DNA of 64,000 nt from NCBI RefSeq assembly GCF_954871325.1, contig NC_088776.1, positions 56,027,301 through 56,091,300 of the forward strand. Reading direction: 5' to 3'. This document shows, piece by piece, positions 47,978 through 59,190 of this stretch; the stretch's first letter is position 1; the number at the start of each line of letters is the position of its first letter. Source of the DNA: Gordionus sp. m RMFG-2023. Its lineage: Eukaryota; Nematomorpha; Gordioida; Chordodea; Parachordodidae. The position numbers and the translations under genes are program-made. The notes under the pieces were generated by a model. That model was not told the origin of the DNA. It saw only the letters and a program-made list of their open reading frames with translations, and ran no database searches.

Positions 47978-48752
47978 TTCTCTCCAATGACTTTTTTGAT
48001 CACAATTATGACAGAATTTGTAAACTTTATTTCTGTAAGGACATTTATGCGACATGTGATCAAGGTCCAAGCAAATATGACAAAAAATATGCATTCTCTC
48101 ACTGTGACCAGTTGAGCCACATAAGAAGCATATCCTTCTAACATAACTCTAAAAAAGAAAAAATAGATAATTTAAATTATTTTAAATATACTAATGGACA
48201 TTCAGTTTCTTTATGACCCTTTTTAAGACAATTAGTGCATTTTGGAAACTGTATTTTGTTGGAATTTACATGAATATCTTGATTAGAAATTTGCCAATAA
48301 CTGTCTAAAGGAATATATATTATTATAGAATGAACCAGAAAAATTTTACTAGGCAGATTTTCTAAAATTTTGCATAAATAATCATCATTCTGGATCTGTG
48401 TAGAAGTCGATGTCGTTTTGGAACCAAAATATCTTCTGGAAGTACATGGGTTTAAAGCTCCATGTCCAGGCAACTTTTTGGAGCAACTAGAGTTATCACG
48501 TAAATTATTGAGATTTAAATTTTTTTTATTCTTATCTCGGTTAGAATGTGTCAAATTGCTAAATGAGGTAGAGGGTACATTAGAATAGCTTTTTTGGTAA
48601 GGGGTATTATACGTTTCCAAACTATTATTGAAATATCCATTATAGTTCATTTCGGAGTCATAATTATGATGAAGCAAAGAATATAACTGTGTTTCAATTT
48701 CGGAATTAAGATCATCTGTTTCAGAATAGGAATCATTTATGCTAAAGTCCAT
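47978..48752 (-). CDS. ZCCHC7: ZCCHC7/Air-type zinc-knuckle protein, 3' end unresolved
   Basis: ZCCHC7 and yeast Air1/2 are the RNA-binding zinc-knuckle subunits of the TRAMP nuclear RNA surveillance complex. Exon 48192-48752 (ATG 48750-48752, 187 codons) has an acidic Ser/Asn-rich N-terminus and ends CTNCLKKGHKETECPL; donor GTATAT. Exon 47978-48148 (57 codons, acceptor ttttttag) reads RRICFLCGSTGHSERM, FCHICLDLDHMSHKCP and FCHNCDQKSHW. The run of four Cys-His modules and the CPL..RRCFLC junction match the ZCCHC7 arrangement rather than a retroelement knuckle. The final cysteine and C-terminus are not settled: a frame at 47827-47885 (RYHDKQEFERKISKS then stop) resembles the WRQYH end of the family but does not join in phase. 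Gene symbol by similarity of the knuckle array. Confidence 0.75.
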
Positions 48753-50210
48753 CTTTCATAAATTTAAAAAAAATGTGGTTTTATATTCCATGAGATAGAT
48801 ATTTTAATTTAAGTTTCATCAATAATGTTAGCCATTAAATTTTATTCTATTTAAATGCGCAATTATTTATTATAATAAAAGTTTAACATATAACATTTTT
48901 TTAGATACTAAAAGAATAGAGGCGTTAAGTGAAAACTATGACGAGAGATAAAGAATAGAAGAATATAAAGATAATATCACCAAAAGTAGCAAACAGAATA
49001 TAGATAGATGAAGAAGGTAATGTGGGAGGAGCATGACATATTAATAGATATAAGGCATAAAGTTTAAGTATTTAAAATGAATAATTGCTAGAGCAAAATT
49101 TTTTTGATAAAAAAATTTGTTGGGTTGATCGGTTTTTTCGCAGATTGATGTTTTATATTATTTTATATTAATATATTGTTATCTATGTTTGTATTACTCA
49201 AAATAAAAGTCCTTAACGTAGATTAAAACCTTAACTTAACAGACATATTACAGTAATCATATCATCACATATAACGCAAACGTTTTTTTGCTAAAATATA
49301 TGCACTATTTTGTAATGATTAATATATTAACATTATATAAAAATATTTAAATTTTATGCATCATGTCATGTCATGGTTGAAAATAATTAAGTTTTATATT
49401 TATTTATCCCATTACAATTTACATTTTTATTATTTTATCACACTTAAATTCAGTCTTGAATTAAGAACATTTTTTTTTCGTTATGCGTAATATTTAAACA
49501 TATTTAAATTGTTGACAAAAAGATCTATATGAAGAAGATATGTTTTTGAATTTAAAAGTCATGTATTATTTATGATCGTGATATATTATTTATGATCCAG
49601 TGAGATATTATTTTTGACTAAGGGATATAGTGACAGGTTATTTTGTGAATTCAGATATATATTTAAAATATGATTTATGGTACATATGAAACCTCTGATA
49701 CTACTGGGATGCGGATAAATTCACAGAAAACACTACTTGATTGATTTACATTAAATTATTCAGTCAAATCACCACAAATTCCTCTCTTTAAAAAACAATT
49801 AATATAACATAACTTCATTTATTAATGATTATAGCGAATGCGAATATATAAATCTATAATACAATTATTCATATCAACAGTATGCATTACGTGATACGTG
49901 ACGAAAATGTTTCGCCTCCAGCTGTGATACAATTACCCTAGATTTTCCTCATTTCCATCACAAACTAAATATTAAAAGTTTGGGAAAAAATTAATATGAG
50001 AAAACCTAAACCCATACTGATTTATGGGCAAGCCACGCGTACTAATACACATTTATTCTTAGACATTTGTTAATGAACGTTTGGATCTTTTTGGTATCCG
50101 TTTCGATCATTCCCCACGCAGGAAGGGGGTAAGGGGGGGAGGGGTGGCAGCGGCTGAGCCCATTGAATATTAATAGCCTCTTCAAAATTTTGTAATTTTA
50201 TACAACTAAA
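48753..50210. other. Intergenic AT-rich stretch
   Basis: No coding region seen. It includes the second copy of a dispersed repeat (49885-50060) and a G-rich patch at about 50118-50162 resembling the G-run MITE ends. Confidence 0.45.
49885..50060. repeat. Dispersed repeat, copy 2 (also at 28050-28240)
   Basis: Shares acgtgatacgtgac, cgcctccagctgtg, ttttcctcat and tgggcaagccacgcgtac with the copy upstream of RCE1. Confidence 0.6.
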
Positions 50211-50211
50211 A

Positions 50212-50430
50212 AAGGTAATAATTTTAGATAATATTAGCGAAAAAAAAAGAAAAAGTAATTTTGGATAATTAGCTACAAAAAAAAAGAAAAATGTAATTTT
50301 GGATATTTTTAGCTAAAAAAAGGTAAATTTTGAATAATGTAGCTAAAAAAAGCAGGTAATTTTAGATAAATTTAGCTAAAAAAGTAAATAATTATGGATA
50401 TTATTAGCTATCAAAATGTAATTTTAGATA
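50212..50430. repeat. Minisatellite, about 34-bp unit, six to seven copies
   Basis: The pattern gtaattttggata followed by attagctaaaaaaa recurs with small changes. It ends next to the LINE relic. Confidence 0.75.
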
Positions 50431-50632
50431 CTTAATGGCAGAGTTGAAAATCTAGAGTTTCGTGAACACTGATATTTCTGTTGCACCCCCCCCCTTTTAA
50501 GAAACTTATATAATGCAGTCCTAACGTTTTTATATTTGAATTTGAGCTCCTTTACAACCCCTTTGCTGTCAAAGCTTACACCTAAATATTTAAAGGACTT
50601 ACTTAACATCTTTGACCATTTTATCTCCTACC
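50430..50632 (-). pseudogene. LINE ORF2 C-terminal fragment
   Basis: The minus strand reads KSFKYLGVSFDSKGVV and then KYKNVRTALYKFLKR, the conserved FKYLGV block that follows the YADD domain in LINE polymerases. A pure C run interrupts the frame after it. The upstream side is cut by the MITE at 50633. Confidence 0.65.
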
Positions 50633-51128
50633 CAGCGTCTACATGAGCGGGAGGGGTAGGAACAGTTTGCATCCTATTTTTTTTTGGTAGGGGGGGGGGT
50701 AGGGGTTAGGTTGCTTTAATGATGGTAAGATAAATTTTTTGAGGGGTTATCTATTAAATTTTGAGATGAAATAGGACAAAATTTATTGCTGTAAAAATTA
50801 ATACTTTTATAATAGAATTATTATAATACAATTCATCGACCAAATCTATATTAAATCATTGTAAATAATGGAGGTTTTAATTGAATTTATAATATAAAAA
50901 TAAATTCTTTATATTCACAAAATATCAATAGTTGGTAGTAGAGATAGATTAATTTAAGCTATCCTTTATAAATTCTCTGAAAAGAGTATCAATAAATTTA
51001 AAAGGTAAAAATAATAATAGGGAGACACCGCCGCCGAAGACGGCAAATTTTTTTAGGGAGGGGGGGGGGTAGGCAAAGGTTTTTGAAGGGGGTTTGCATC
51101 CAGTGAAAATCCTGTCATGTAGACGCTG
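50633..51128. mobile_element. 496-bp hAT-like MITE with perfect target duplication
   Basis: Ends CAGCGTCTACATGA and TCATGTAGACGCTG are perfect inverted repeats, and flanks 50625-50632 and 51129-51136 are both CTCCTACC. Poly-G runs lie near 50690 and 51060. The copy at 32671 is the same family. Confidence 0.92.
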
Positions 51129-51136
51129 CTCCTACC

Positions 51137-52561
51137 GAAGCTTCCTAGATGGGGTACATGAACGGGGTTTCCAAGTCTCCCTCCATGAGGGGGGCTTCCG
51201 CAATTTTTCTAGCTTGCACTCACACATCTCCTTCCTGCAAAACTTCCGCAATTAAATCTCCTACAAACATCTCCCGCAATTTTAAAATTTCTCCCGCATT
51301 AATTTTTTAGCATCTTTAAGAGTTTAATCTATAAATAATAATTTTGAGAAACAGTAATTGATTATTTATTCAAAAAACAAGCTTAGTTTGTCAATTTCCT
51401 TCTTCCTAATATGCTTAACCATGTTTTTTTTGTTACATAATTTTTCGAATTGGATATAAATATTTTATCTGGACTGGGTATATTTTCTTGAGGTGATCTC
51501 TTAATTTGATTATCATTACATTCATTTAATTACATAATACAATTATAAATTATATCTCACTTATTTCAATAAGATAATTACTTTATTTATTATGGTTCAT
51601 TTTGAGCAATAGCATTTCATTATCATTATATTTAACAATTATTTAAAACATAGCATTACTTAACTCCTCAATAGTTTCTAATTTTGAATAAACAATCATT
51701 AATTAATTTATATTTCAACAGATGTCAGGTATGCACCTTGCCACGTATGATATGATATGAAATAAGGGTATCGTCTTATAATTATTATTATCTTCTTCAT
51801 TGGCAACTTTGAAAAAGCCATGGTTGCTACTCTTAGACAAATATTGATATATATTTTGAATATCCAATTATTTGAACTTTTCAGCCTCATTTTGGAAAAA
51901 TGTAGTATACCTTTTCATAAGATGTGAGTAATAAAAAAATATTTGTTAAATTTTATGGAATAGTCATTTATTTTTAATAAAATTTGTATTTTTGAAACAT
52001 TATCATTATCTTCAAAATAATTTCAAACTTAAAATATTAATTTTTTTAAAAAGTTTAAATTTTTTCATAAGAATATTGATTATGGTCCAACTCATAGCAA
52101 TTACCGTTACAATATCAATAATCACATGACCTGTAAAGCGATTTTTAATTATCTTAACCCTGAACCTTAAACCTTTAATTAGTTTTATCCATACCCTTCT
52201 AACCTTACTCTTTTTTCAGATACTTGTTTCGTTTAAATATAATTCATTCAATTAAAAAATATCCTCAAGTTAAACATTTCTTGAGTTCAGTCATTATCAG
52301 GAATATTTATAACTTGCTGATAGCCCTTCAAGTGATGGTAAATCAGAATTTTATTATATTTTATTTAACTTCTATTTGATAAACATATCAATATTTTATG
52401 TTGATAAAAATATTCCAGACCCTCCGATACATTGACCGACCTCTTAAAGTGATACTTAACATCAAAGTCACAAGATATTATAATTACCTTTTATTTGATT
52501 CTCGTGTCAATATTTCAATATGATGCTTAATTTTTAAATGTAAAATTACATAACAATTTAG
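51137..52561. other. AT-rich stretch, no gene seen
   Basis: The first 160 bp repeat short ctcccgcaatttt/cttccgcaatt motifs of unclear origin. The rest is AT-rich without supported coding sequence. Confidence 0.45.
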
Positions 52562-54062
52562 AATGATTTTTTCTATATTATTAATGACATCATTAAATCC
52601 ATTAATTCTGTCTGCTCATTATCCTTGCATTCCTGGTACATTGATGATGGTATCCTTGGAGGTTCCAATGTTGAAGTCAATAAAGCTGTGAACATCATCA
52701 AGGAGGCCGGATCAGCTATAGGACTCTCCATTAATCCAGAGAAATCAATCCCTATCAATACAATCGAACCTAATACTAACAAATTCAAACTAACGACTCT
52801 TGACGGTCTCTATCATCTGGGAGCCCCTGTTGGTGGTAACTCTGCTATTTCTTTCTTTCTTCAGTCCACTTTGGATACTTTATTAGAGCTGGCAGATTTA
52901 TTTTCCCTTCTTCCTTCTCATAAAGCCTTTTTCCTGGTGAAAATTTTTTTCAATATTCCCCGTATTCTTTACGCACTTCGCTCAACTGCCATATTTAAAT
53001 TCCCCATTCCACTTGGAGTTTATGACTAATGGGATCAAAATCCTTATCGAAAACATTCTAAATCTTAAATTCGATGAAATTGCTTGGACACAAGCTTCTT
53101 TACCCACAAAGATGGGAGGTCTGGGCCTCAGATCTCCATCCGATCTCGCCTTAACGGCCTTTATATCCAGTTGCCTACTAACTAAAAACATAATAAATCC
53201 CAATTCTTTAAAACCCGACTCTTCTTTTAATGATGCAATCATCGAATGGAGGACACGAATTTCTGCTGATCACCCTCTTCCTGAATCTAATAAGCAGAAG
53301 GACTGGGATAGGCTTATTATTGCACTCTGCGTTGAATCACTCCTTTCCAGAATGCAATTATCTGACCGTCCCTTATTCTCTTCTTTGCTGAATGGTTCAG
53401 GCCATGAGTTTCTCGAGGCCATTCCGTCTATTAATCTGCAATTACAACTAAATAAAAACGAGCTCACACATGCAATCGGTATCCGTTTAAATTGCCTTAT
53501 TACCCAACCCCACATATGTTCAGGTTGCAGCTCCACAGTTTTGGGCAATGGAAGACATAGTCTTCATTGTCGCTCATGTAAAGGTCGAATTGTAAGACAT
53601 AATCTATGCAATTCGATCATTCTTAGAGCTCTTAGATCTACTCAAATCCCTTCCACTCTTGAACCATCCGGTCTTTTCAGATCTGATGGGAAACGGCCTG
53701 ACGGTATTTCGCAAATTCCTTGGAAGCGCGGTCAATTCCTGGTCTGGGACTATTCTTGTATTGATCCACTCGCTCCATCAAATCAAACAGTCAATATACT
53801 CGAGAAAAAGGAGACACTCAAAATAGCGAAATATTCCGAAATCTCTCAAGAATATATTTTCATCCCCATTATTTCCACTACCCTTACTACTTTTGGGAAA
53901 TATGCCTTATCCTTTTTCAAGGAACTCGGCTCCCACATTCGTCAACTAACCGGTGAACCCCGCGAGGGCTTCTTCTTAAGGCAAAGGCTCTCCAACGCAA
54001 TACACAAGGCTAATTATATTAGCTTCATAAGCAGTCTCTCCCCACAAGATTATCCTTCCTAA
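52562..54062 (+). pseudogene. 5'-truncated LINE with reverse transcriptase, zinc knuckle and restriction-like endonuclease
   Basis: The frame from 52562 to 53029 contains LHSWYIDDGILGGS, a YIDD form of the polymerase active site, then GLSINPEKS and HLGAPVGG. A frameshift near 53020-53030 moves to a frame open to 54062: WTQASLPTKMGGLGLRSP, a knuckle of the form C-X2-C-X9-H-X3-C followed by RHN, then KRPDGI and LVWDYSCIDPLAPS, a PD...WD arrangement as in the restriction-like endonuclease of R2/NeSL/CRE-type LINEs, and a QRLSNAIHKANY tail. The N-terminal and upstream polymerase parts are missing. With one frameshift in 1.5 kb and higher GC than its surroundings, it is a fairly recent insertion. 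The clade is inferred from domain order. Confidence 0.82.
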
Positions 54063-57000
54063 CCTCAATATATTTTTTTTTATTATTTTTTTTAACACCG
54101 TCACAAACATATCCTCCAATACTATATTTATTTATTTTTTTAAAATGTTTTTTTTATATGTATATAAATATATATACAAATATTAATTATATTGTCTTAT
54201 ATTAAAAAAAAAAAAGAATATTTAATAAGGTTAAACATATATTGTTGTTAATATTTAAGTGTTTTGTCATTTCTTTTCAAAATTATATCAATATCAATAT
54301 TATCATAATTTATACATTTTTGAAAAGAAATATATAAATAAATTTTTTTAAAAATAAAAAAAAAAAAGAAAAGAAAGAGAATCAATTTAAAATTTTTGAT
54401 GAGATAAAACAAAAATAGAATGGGTCAGGGGATTTTACAAATCTTGTTTTTTTCCGCAAATGTTTAAAAAATGATTCATTTTATAGTGAGGGTTTTTTTT
54501 CCAATTTTCAAAGGCCTTTTCATATCTACCTTTTATAAAAAATGACTACTTTATATCAATTTTTTATAATTATACTATTTATCGTAATTGTGTATTTTAA
54601 ACATATATATTACATATATAACTTTATATAATATCCAATGTCAATCAAATAATGTTTAAATATAGATTATATATTTAATTATTATATAATATCTAATGAC
54701 AATATTATGTGATATGCGTGTAAGACATCAAAAGATGTCAATCAATATGGATTAGAGAGATGACTGATATCATCTGAAAACCAACTCCTTTGTTGTATAA
54801 AAGTTATGTATATATATTATTATAATTTGATGTGTACAAGTTAAATTTATTTTTTTTATATAATTGAATTGTTAAAATAAAGTATATATGGAAATTGGAG
54901 TTATTTTATTATTCTATTTGCATAAAAAAATACAAAATATTATAAAATAGGTTAAATTTAGCTAATGTAATTCTATATCATCATATCGTGAACTAATAGA
55001 AACTTTATTTTTAAAATTGCTCTCCTATAAACAAAATGCTGACATGGAATAACCTAATTATCAAGCGAAAAGCCTCAAAATTGAAAAAAAAAACCCTTAC
55101 TATAAATTATTTAAGCTTTAATAATTTGTTAAAAATTTGAGCGAGGCTTAGGCCTGAATTTGCCAAAATCCTATTACTACGTATTTATCATGTTAAATAG
55201 CTTTTTAAGACTTGGATTGAAAGAAAAGTTATTTTATGATTGAAAAATTATTAACTTGAATATTAATATTATAATGATTAAATGAAGTGTTTAAATTATA
55301 TAATCGTAATGACAATTATATAAATAATAACGGTAGTATGTAAATTTTAAGTGTTTAAAGTTTTTTTTTTAACCTATAATTTTTTTTTGATTTATAATAT
55401 ATACAACCATATTCCAATCAAACTATAATAAAATATTAAAAAAACTCATTCGATAAAAACGGAAGTGGGACTACAAGTTCCCCAAAAAACATAAATAATT
55501 ATATTTTAAAATGGTATTGTGAATATTTTGTTTAAAAAATAATGTTCTTTAGGTTCTGATGTAAGGATTCTTATTTTACCTCCTAATTTAATATAAATAG
55601 AGAAATCGAAGATGCAAAGAAAAGAAGAAAAGTTTAATAATATTTTTTTGGTTAGTTTTTATTTTTATAGTTTTCAGTTTTATTCATTCTATATTATGAT
55701 TATTGAGTAACTATATATTTTAATGAATTAACTTGCTATAACTCAATTCTTGACTTCTTGATTCTAATAATTATTAATTTAATTTGGAATGGGAATAAAT
55801 TTCTCTCTCAATTCAAAACTTCGAATTTAACATTGACTGAATAAAATAAAATAGTGGAAAAAAATATTGATGCCACCTTTTTTTCCGGTTGTTTTTAGAA
55901 AGGTAGTATTGAACGAATCGGTATTTTATACATTTTTTTCTTTTGGAACGATACTGTCACGTTAAAATAAATCATCATTTTCGAAAATCGTCTGGGTGAG
56001 TGCGTGGATGACTAATCGTAAAATCCATAGGCTCGAATTCAACAAAGATCAGGTTATTTCTGTGACCAACTAGATGGTCAAGATCGGAGTGGGCAAAAAA
56101 TGGGTCATATTGCATTTTTTAAAAAAAAAAATCTTTGATTAAGAAATATGGTTGTTTAACAAATTGCTATGTGTTGACTTGACCATAAATGTTAACTCTT
56201 TTTTCTTCTCAAAGTAGCAGTAAAATTTATGATAAGATGTTATTTTAATAAGTGTTACCTATTTTATTTTAAAAAAAGGATTAGAGTATAAAACGTAAAT
56301 CTTACAATTTTCTGTACATATCAAAATATAACGCCCTTATTTTAACCTACGATCTTATTCTATGCCCCAAAAAATATTTAAGAAGCCTTTTTTTTTCAAT
56401 GAATCACATGGCCTAATTTTTATTTTCTGATTATAATCGTATTTTTGCAAAGAAAATATAAATAATGTAAATCGAAAAAGTATTTATATTTTACAATGCT
56501 CGGAGAATCGAATTTTCGAAAAAAAGAAAGATTTTATTTTTAAAAATAAATAGAAGCGTGTATGGCACATTCTAATCACTATTGACGATAATATACACTC
56601 AATAGTATAATTATAAATAAATGAGACTTAAAGGTTTAATCCTCGATATACGTAATATAAGATTATTTAAATTCTAAGATTCGTTACATTCCCCTTCCTC
56701 TCCGAAAAAAAACTTCCACCTCATTACCTACCAACGGCAGTTCCTTTTCCTTTCTCCAATCAGTTAACCTTTTCTTCCTAACACCACCGGGCCTAAGGTA
56801 GGCTAAGGCAATGCGTTAATTAGAAATATTTGCAATCATCGACTAAAACTTTTATTGGATTTAATCGTGGTGATTAGCTAATTTTTTTTATTAATGTGTT
56901 TAATATAATTTTAACAAAAATTTACTTCAAATGAATAAAAATGAATTTATAGAATTTTTGAAAAAAATAAGAATTTGAAAATATATTGGTAAATAATTGG

Positions 57001-57706
57001 AAGATTTAATATGAAATAATTATTTTATTTGAATTATTATGTAAAAAAGGAAAAATTAAGATTGTTATTTTAGTGTTACTAATCAGTCAAATGGAGTCAA
57101 ACCGTTACTCACTTATATAAACCTGAATGTCGAGTAAATTAGGGTTAAATGTTTGCAAATATATCCTATAAATAGGTGGTTGTTGGCCTCAAACCTGGCT
57201 AATCAAAAATTGATTAAATATAGTATTTATATTTTGAAACTGGTTAATATAAACCATAATTATTATGCATAATTCTTTCTTGTATTATTTTATTTTCCCA
57301 AGGAACACCCAAAAAATATATGCCTAATATGAATATTCAATGATTGTCGTTAAATGACGAAGCATGTAATCTAAACGTAATTTTTTATATAGTTAAAAAG
57401 TTTTTATAATCATCATTTTATTATTTTTCTTTTTTTTTAATTTGTTAATTATTTTTTTTTCCTCATTTTTCCTTCTCTTATTATTCATTTTTAATTGGTT
57501 TAATCTTTTCCTATGTTCATTAGATAGTTCTCTCGTTAAGAAAATATTACATTTCTCTAGGTAGTTATCCTAGATAAACATTCCTTAAAAGTAATACATT
57601 ATTATATAAATGACCTAAGGAGAGATCTAATTAATAATTTTTCAGTAAATTCCGAAACATTTCTATTTTCAAATTATAGATGATCCATACAGTTTTTCAA
57701 AATAAG
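54063..57706. other. Intergenic AT-rich stretch upstream of the lysine-rich gene
   Basis: No coding exon identified. A GC-richer, pyrimidine-rich patch at about 56690-56815 contains ctccaatcagttaacc with a CCAAT box and may mark a promoter or 5' untranslated exon of the downstream gene; this is inference. Confidence 0.4.
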
Positions 57707-59067
57707 ATGATATAACTTTATTATGGACTAATTATGCCTATAATGACTATAAACAAAGACTCGGGTATTTGTCAAACCTCTTTAATCTGAATAAAACTAT
57801 AAGAAGTCCCAAAATGTTCATGCAGGATTATCAAAACATGGTTAATTCTATGGGAACATCTGATGGATCTTCAATGTATAAAAAAGTTTGTATATGCGAC
57901 GCTAAAAATCGAGACTCCCTTAGAAACTCTCCTAATATGAAACCCTGTTGTAATACATGTAGCAATGTTATATGGGGCCAAGTTGAGAGGAGAAGAATGG
58001 AAGACACCATTTCGCGAATGCAACAGAATCGCGAAAACCAAATGCTGTTACTAGCAAATAATAGTGCAAATTCGGTTTCTACGAACATGCCTTATAATAT
58101 GGGGCCCTTAAGTCAAACTAATTTTAACCGTGGATTTGCAATAAGCGACCTTATGCAACCCCAATCGTATCCGTCATACATGAATACAAATTTTATGGGA
58201 GGGATGTCAATCAACCCTAGCAACGATATTCAATCCTATCCTTATTCGAGCCAAACTAACCCGTTGTTAATGACAGACCAAATGTTCGATCAACCTAATA
58301 GGTCTTTAAATGAAACACCTTATAAAGCCTTAAGTCTGGCACTAGCTTCTTCGGTTCCTGCTTTGGGTGGCCAAAGTCCTTTAGGAGAGTCCCTGAAAAA
58401 GTCCATTCACGATTTAAGGATGAGTGTAACCGATTTGAAAGATGCCACCGAGAGTTTCAATAAAGCCAACCTCAAAAAGTTTGAGGAAATATATGGAGAA
58501 TATGATAAGTTGGTGAGAGATTCCATAAGCCGACCTTATCAACATTCTCACCATCCTTCGGTTGCATATGCAAGCCATCCTTCTTACCCTAAAGCTGCAA
58601 CGAGGAGAATGGTAGAATTGGATGAAGCTAGCGAACTAAGCTCAATAGCTAGTCAAGGAGAATCAGAAGTCAGTGAAGTCAGCATTACCGAAAGTGAACC
58701 AGAGAAGAAGGAAAAGAGCAAAAAAAAGAAAAGAAAGAAAAGTAAGAAAAAAAAGAAGAAAAAGAAAGAAGGTAAGGAGGACGCCGCCAGCGAAACAAGT
58801 GAAGAGGAGAGCAAATCTGGAGAAGAAAGTGCTGCGAAAAGTGCCGCCGACACGACATCAACCGAAGCGAGTAGTGTGACAGATGTGTCAGAGGCAGATA
58901 GCGGTTCAAAGAAAAAGAAGAAAAAGAAGAAGAGGAAGAAAAAGAAGCACAAAAAGAAAGAAGGAGAGGGTGAGAGTAGCGGAGGCGAAAGCGGAGAAAG
59001 CGGTAAGAAGAAAAAGAAAGGGAAGAAGAAAAAGAAAAAAAAGAAGAAACGAAAGAAGAAAGATTGA
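57707..59067 (+). CDS. Lysine-rich protein of unknown family, 3' exon
   Basis: The frame is open from 57707, just after a possible acceptor (aaaataag), to the stop at 59065-59067. The first in-frame ATG is 57814 (417 residues if used); the open sequence before it (DDITLLWTNYAYNDYKQRLG) suggests an upstream exon. Order of regions: a cysteine cluster (VCICD and KPCCNTCSNVIWG), a charged helix, an Asn/Met/Pro/Ser-rich segment, a helical stretch (LKKSIHDLRMSVTDLKDATE) with coiled-coil character, then an acidic Ser/Glu region alternating with three long Lys/Arg runs to the C-terminus. Lysine runs of this kind suggest nuclear or nucleolar targeting or binding to nucleic acid. The family is not recognised. 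The opposite-strand frames here are shadows of the purine-rich tail. Confidence 0.78.
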
Positions 59068-59184
59068 AAAATGAATGAAGTAAATTTTGGTTTGGAATTT
59101 TTTTGAAAATATCTTATATATACAATTGTTTTTTTTTCTCATTTTTTGTCATTGACTTAATGCTTTTTACCTGTTATTATAAAT

Positions 59185-59190
59185 AATAAA
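59185..59190 (+). terminator. Polyadenylation signal AATAAA
   Basis: AATAAA lies 118 bp after the stop codon of the lysine-rich gene, a normal 3' untranslated length for a compact gene, with T-rich sequence downstream. Confidence 0.6.

Noticed and set aside
47864-48144. Zinc knuckles as part of a retroelement gag
   Set aside because: The four-module order, the CPL-to-CFLC spacing and the intron between the first and second modules fit ZCCHC7/Air proteins better than a gag.
53270-53548. Minus-strand frame of 92 codons
   Set aside because: It is antisense to the LINE frame that carries the zinc knuckle and endonuclease motifs.
58653-59142. Phe/Leu-rich minus-strand frames and extra Lys/Arg plus frames
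   Set aside because: They are shadows of the purine-rich Lys codon runs in the lysine-rich gene.
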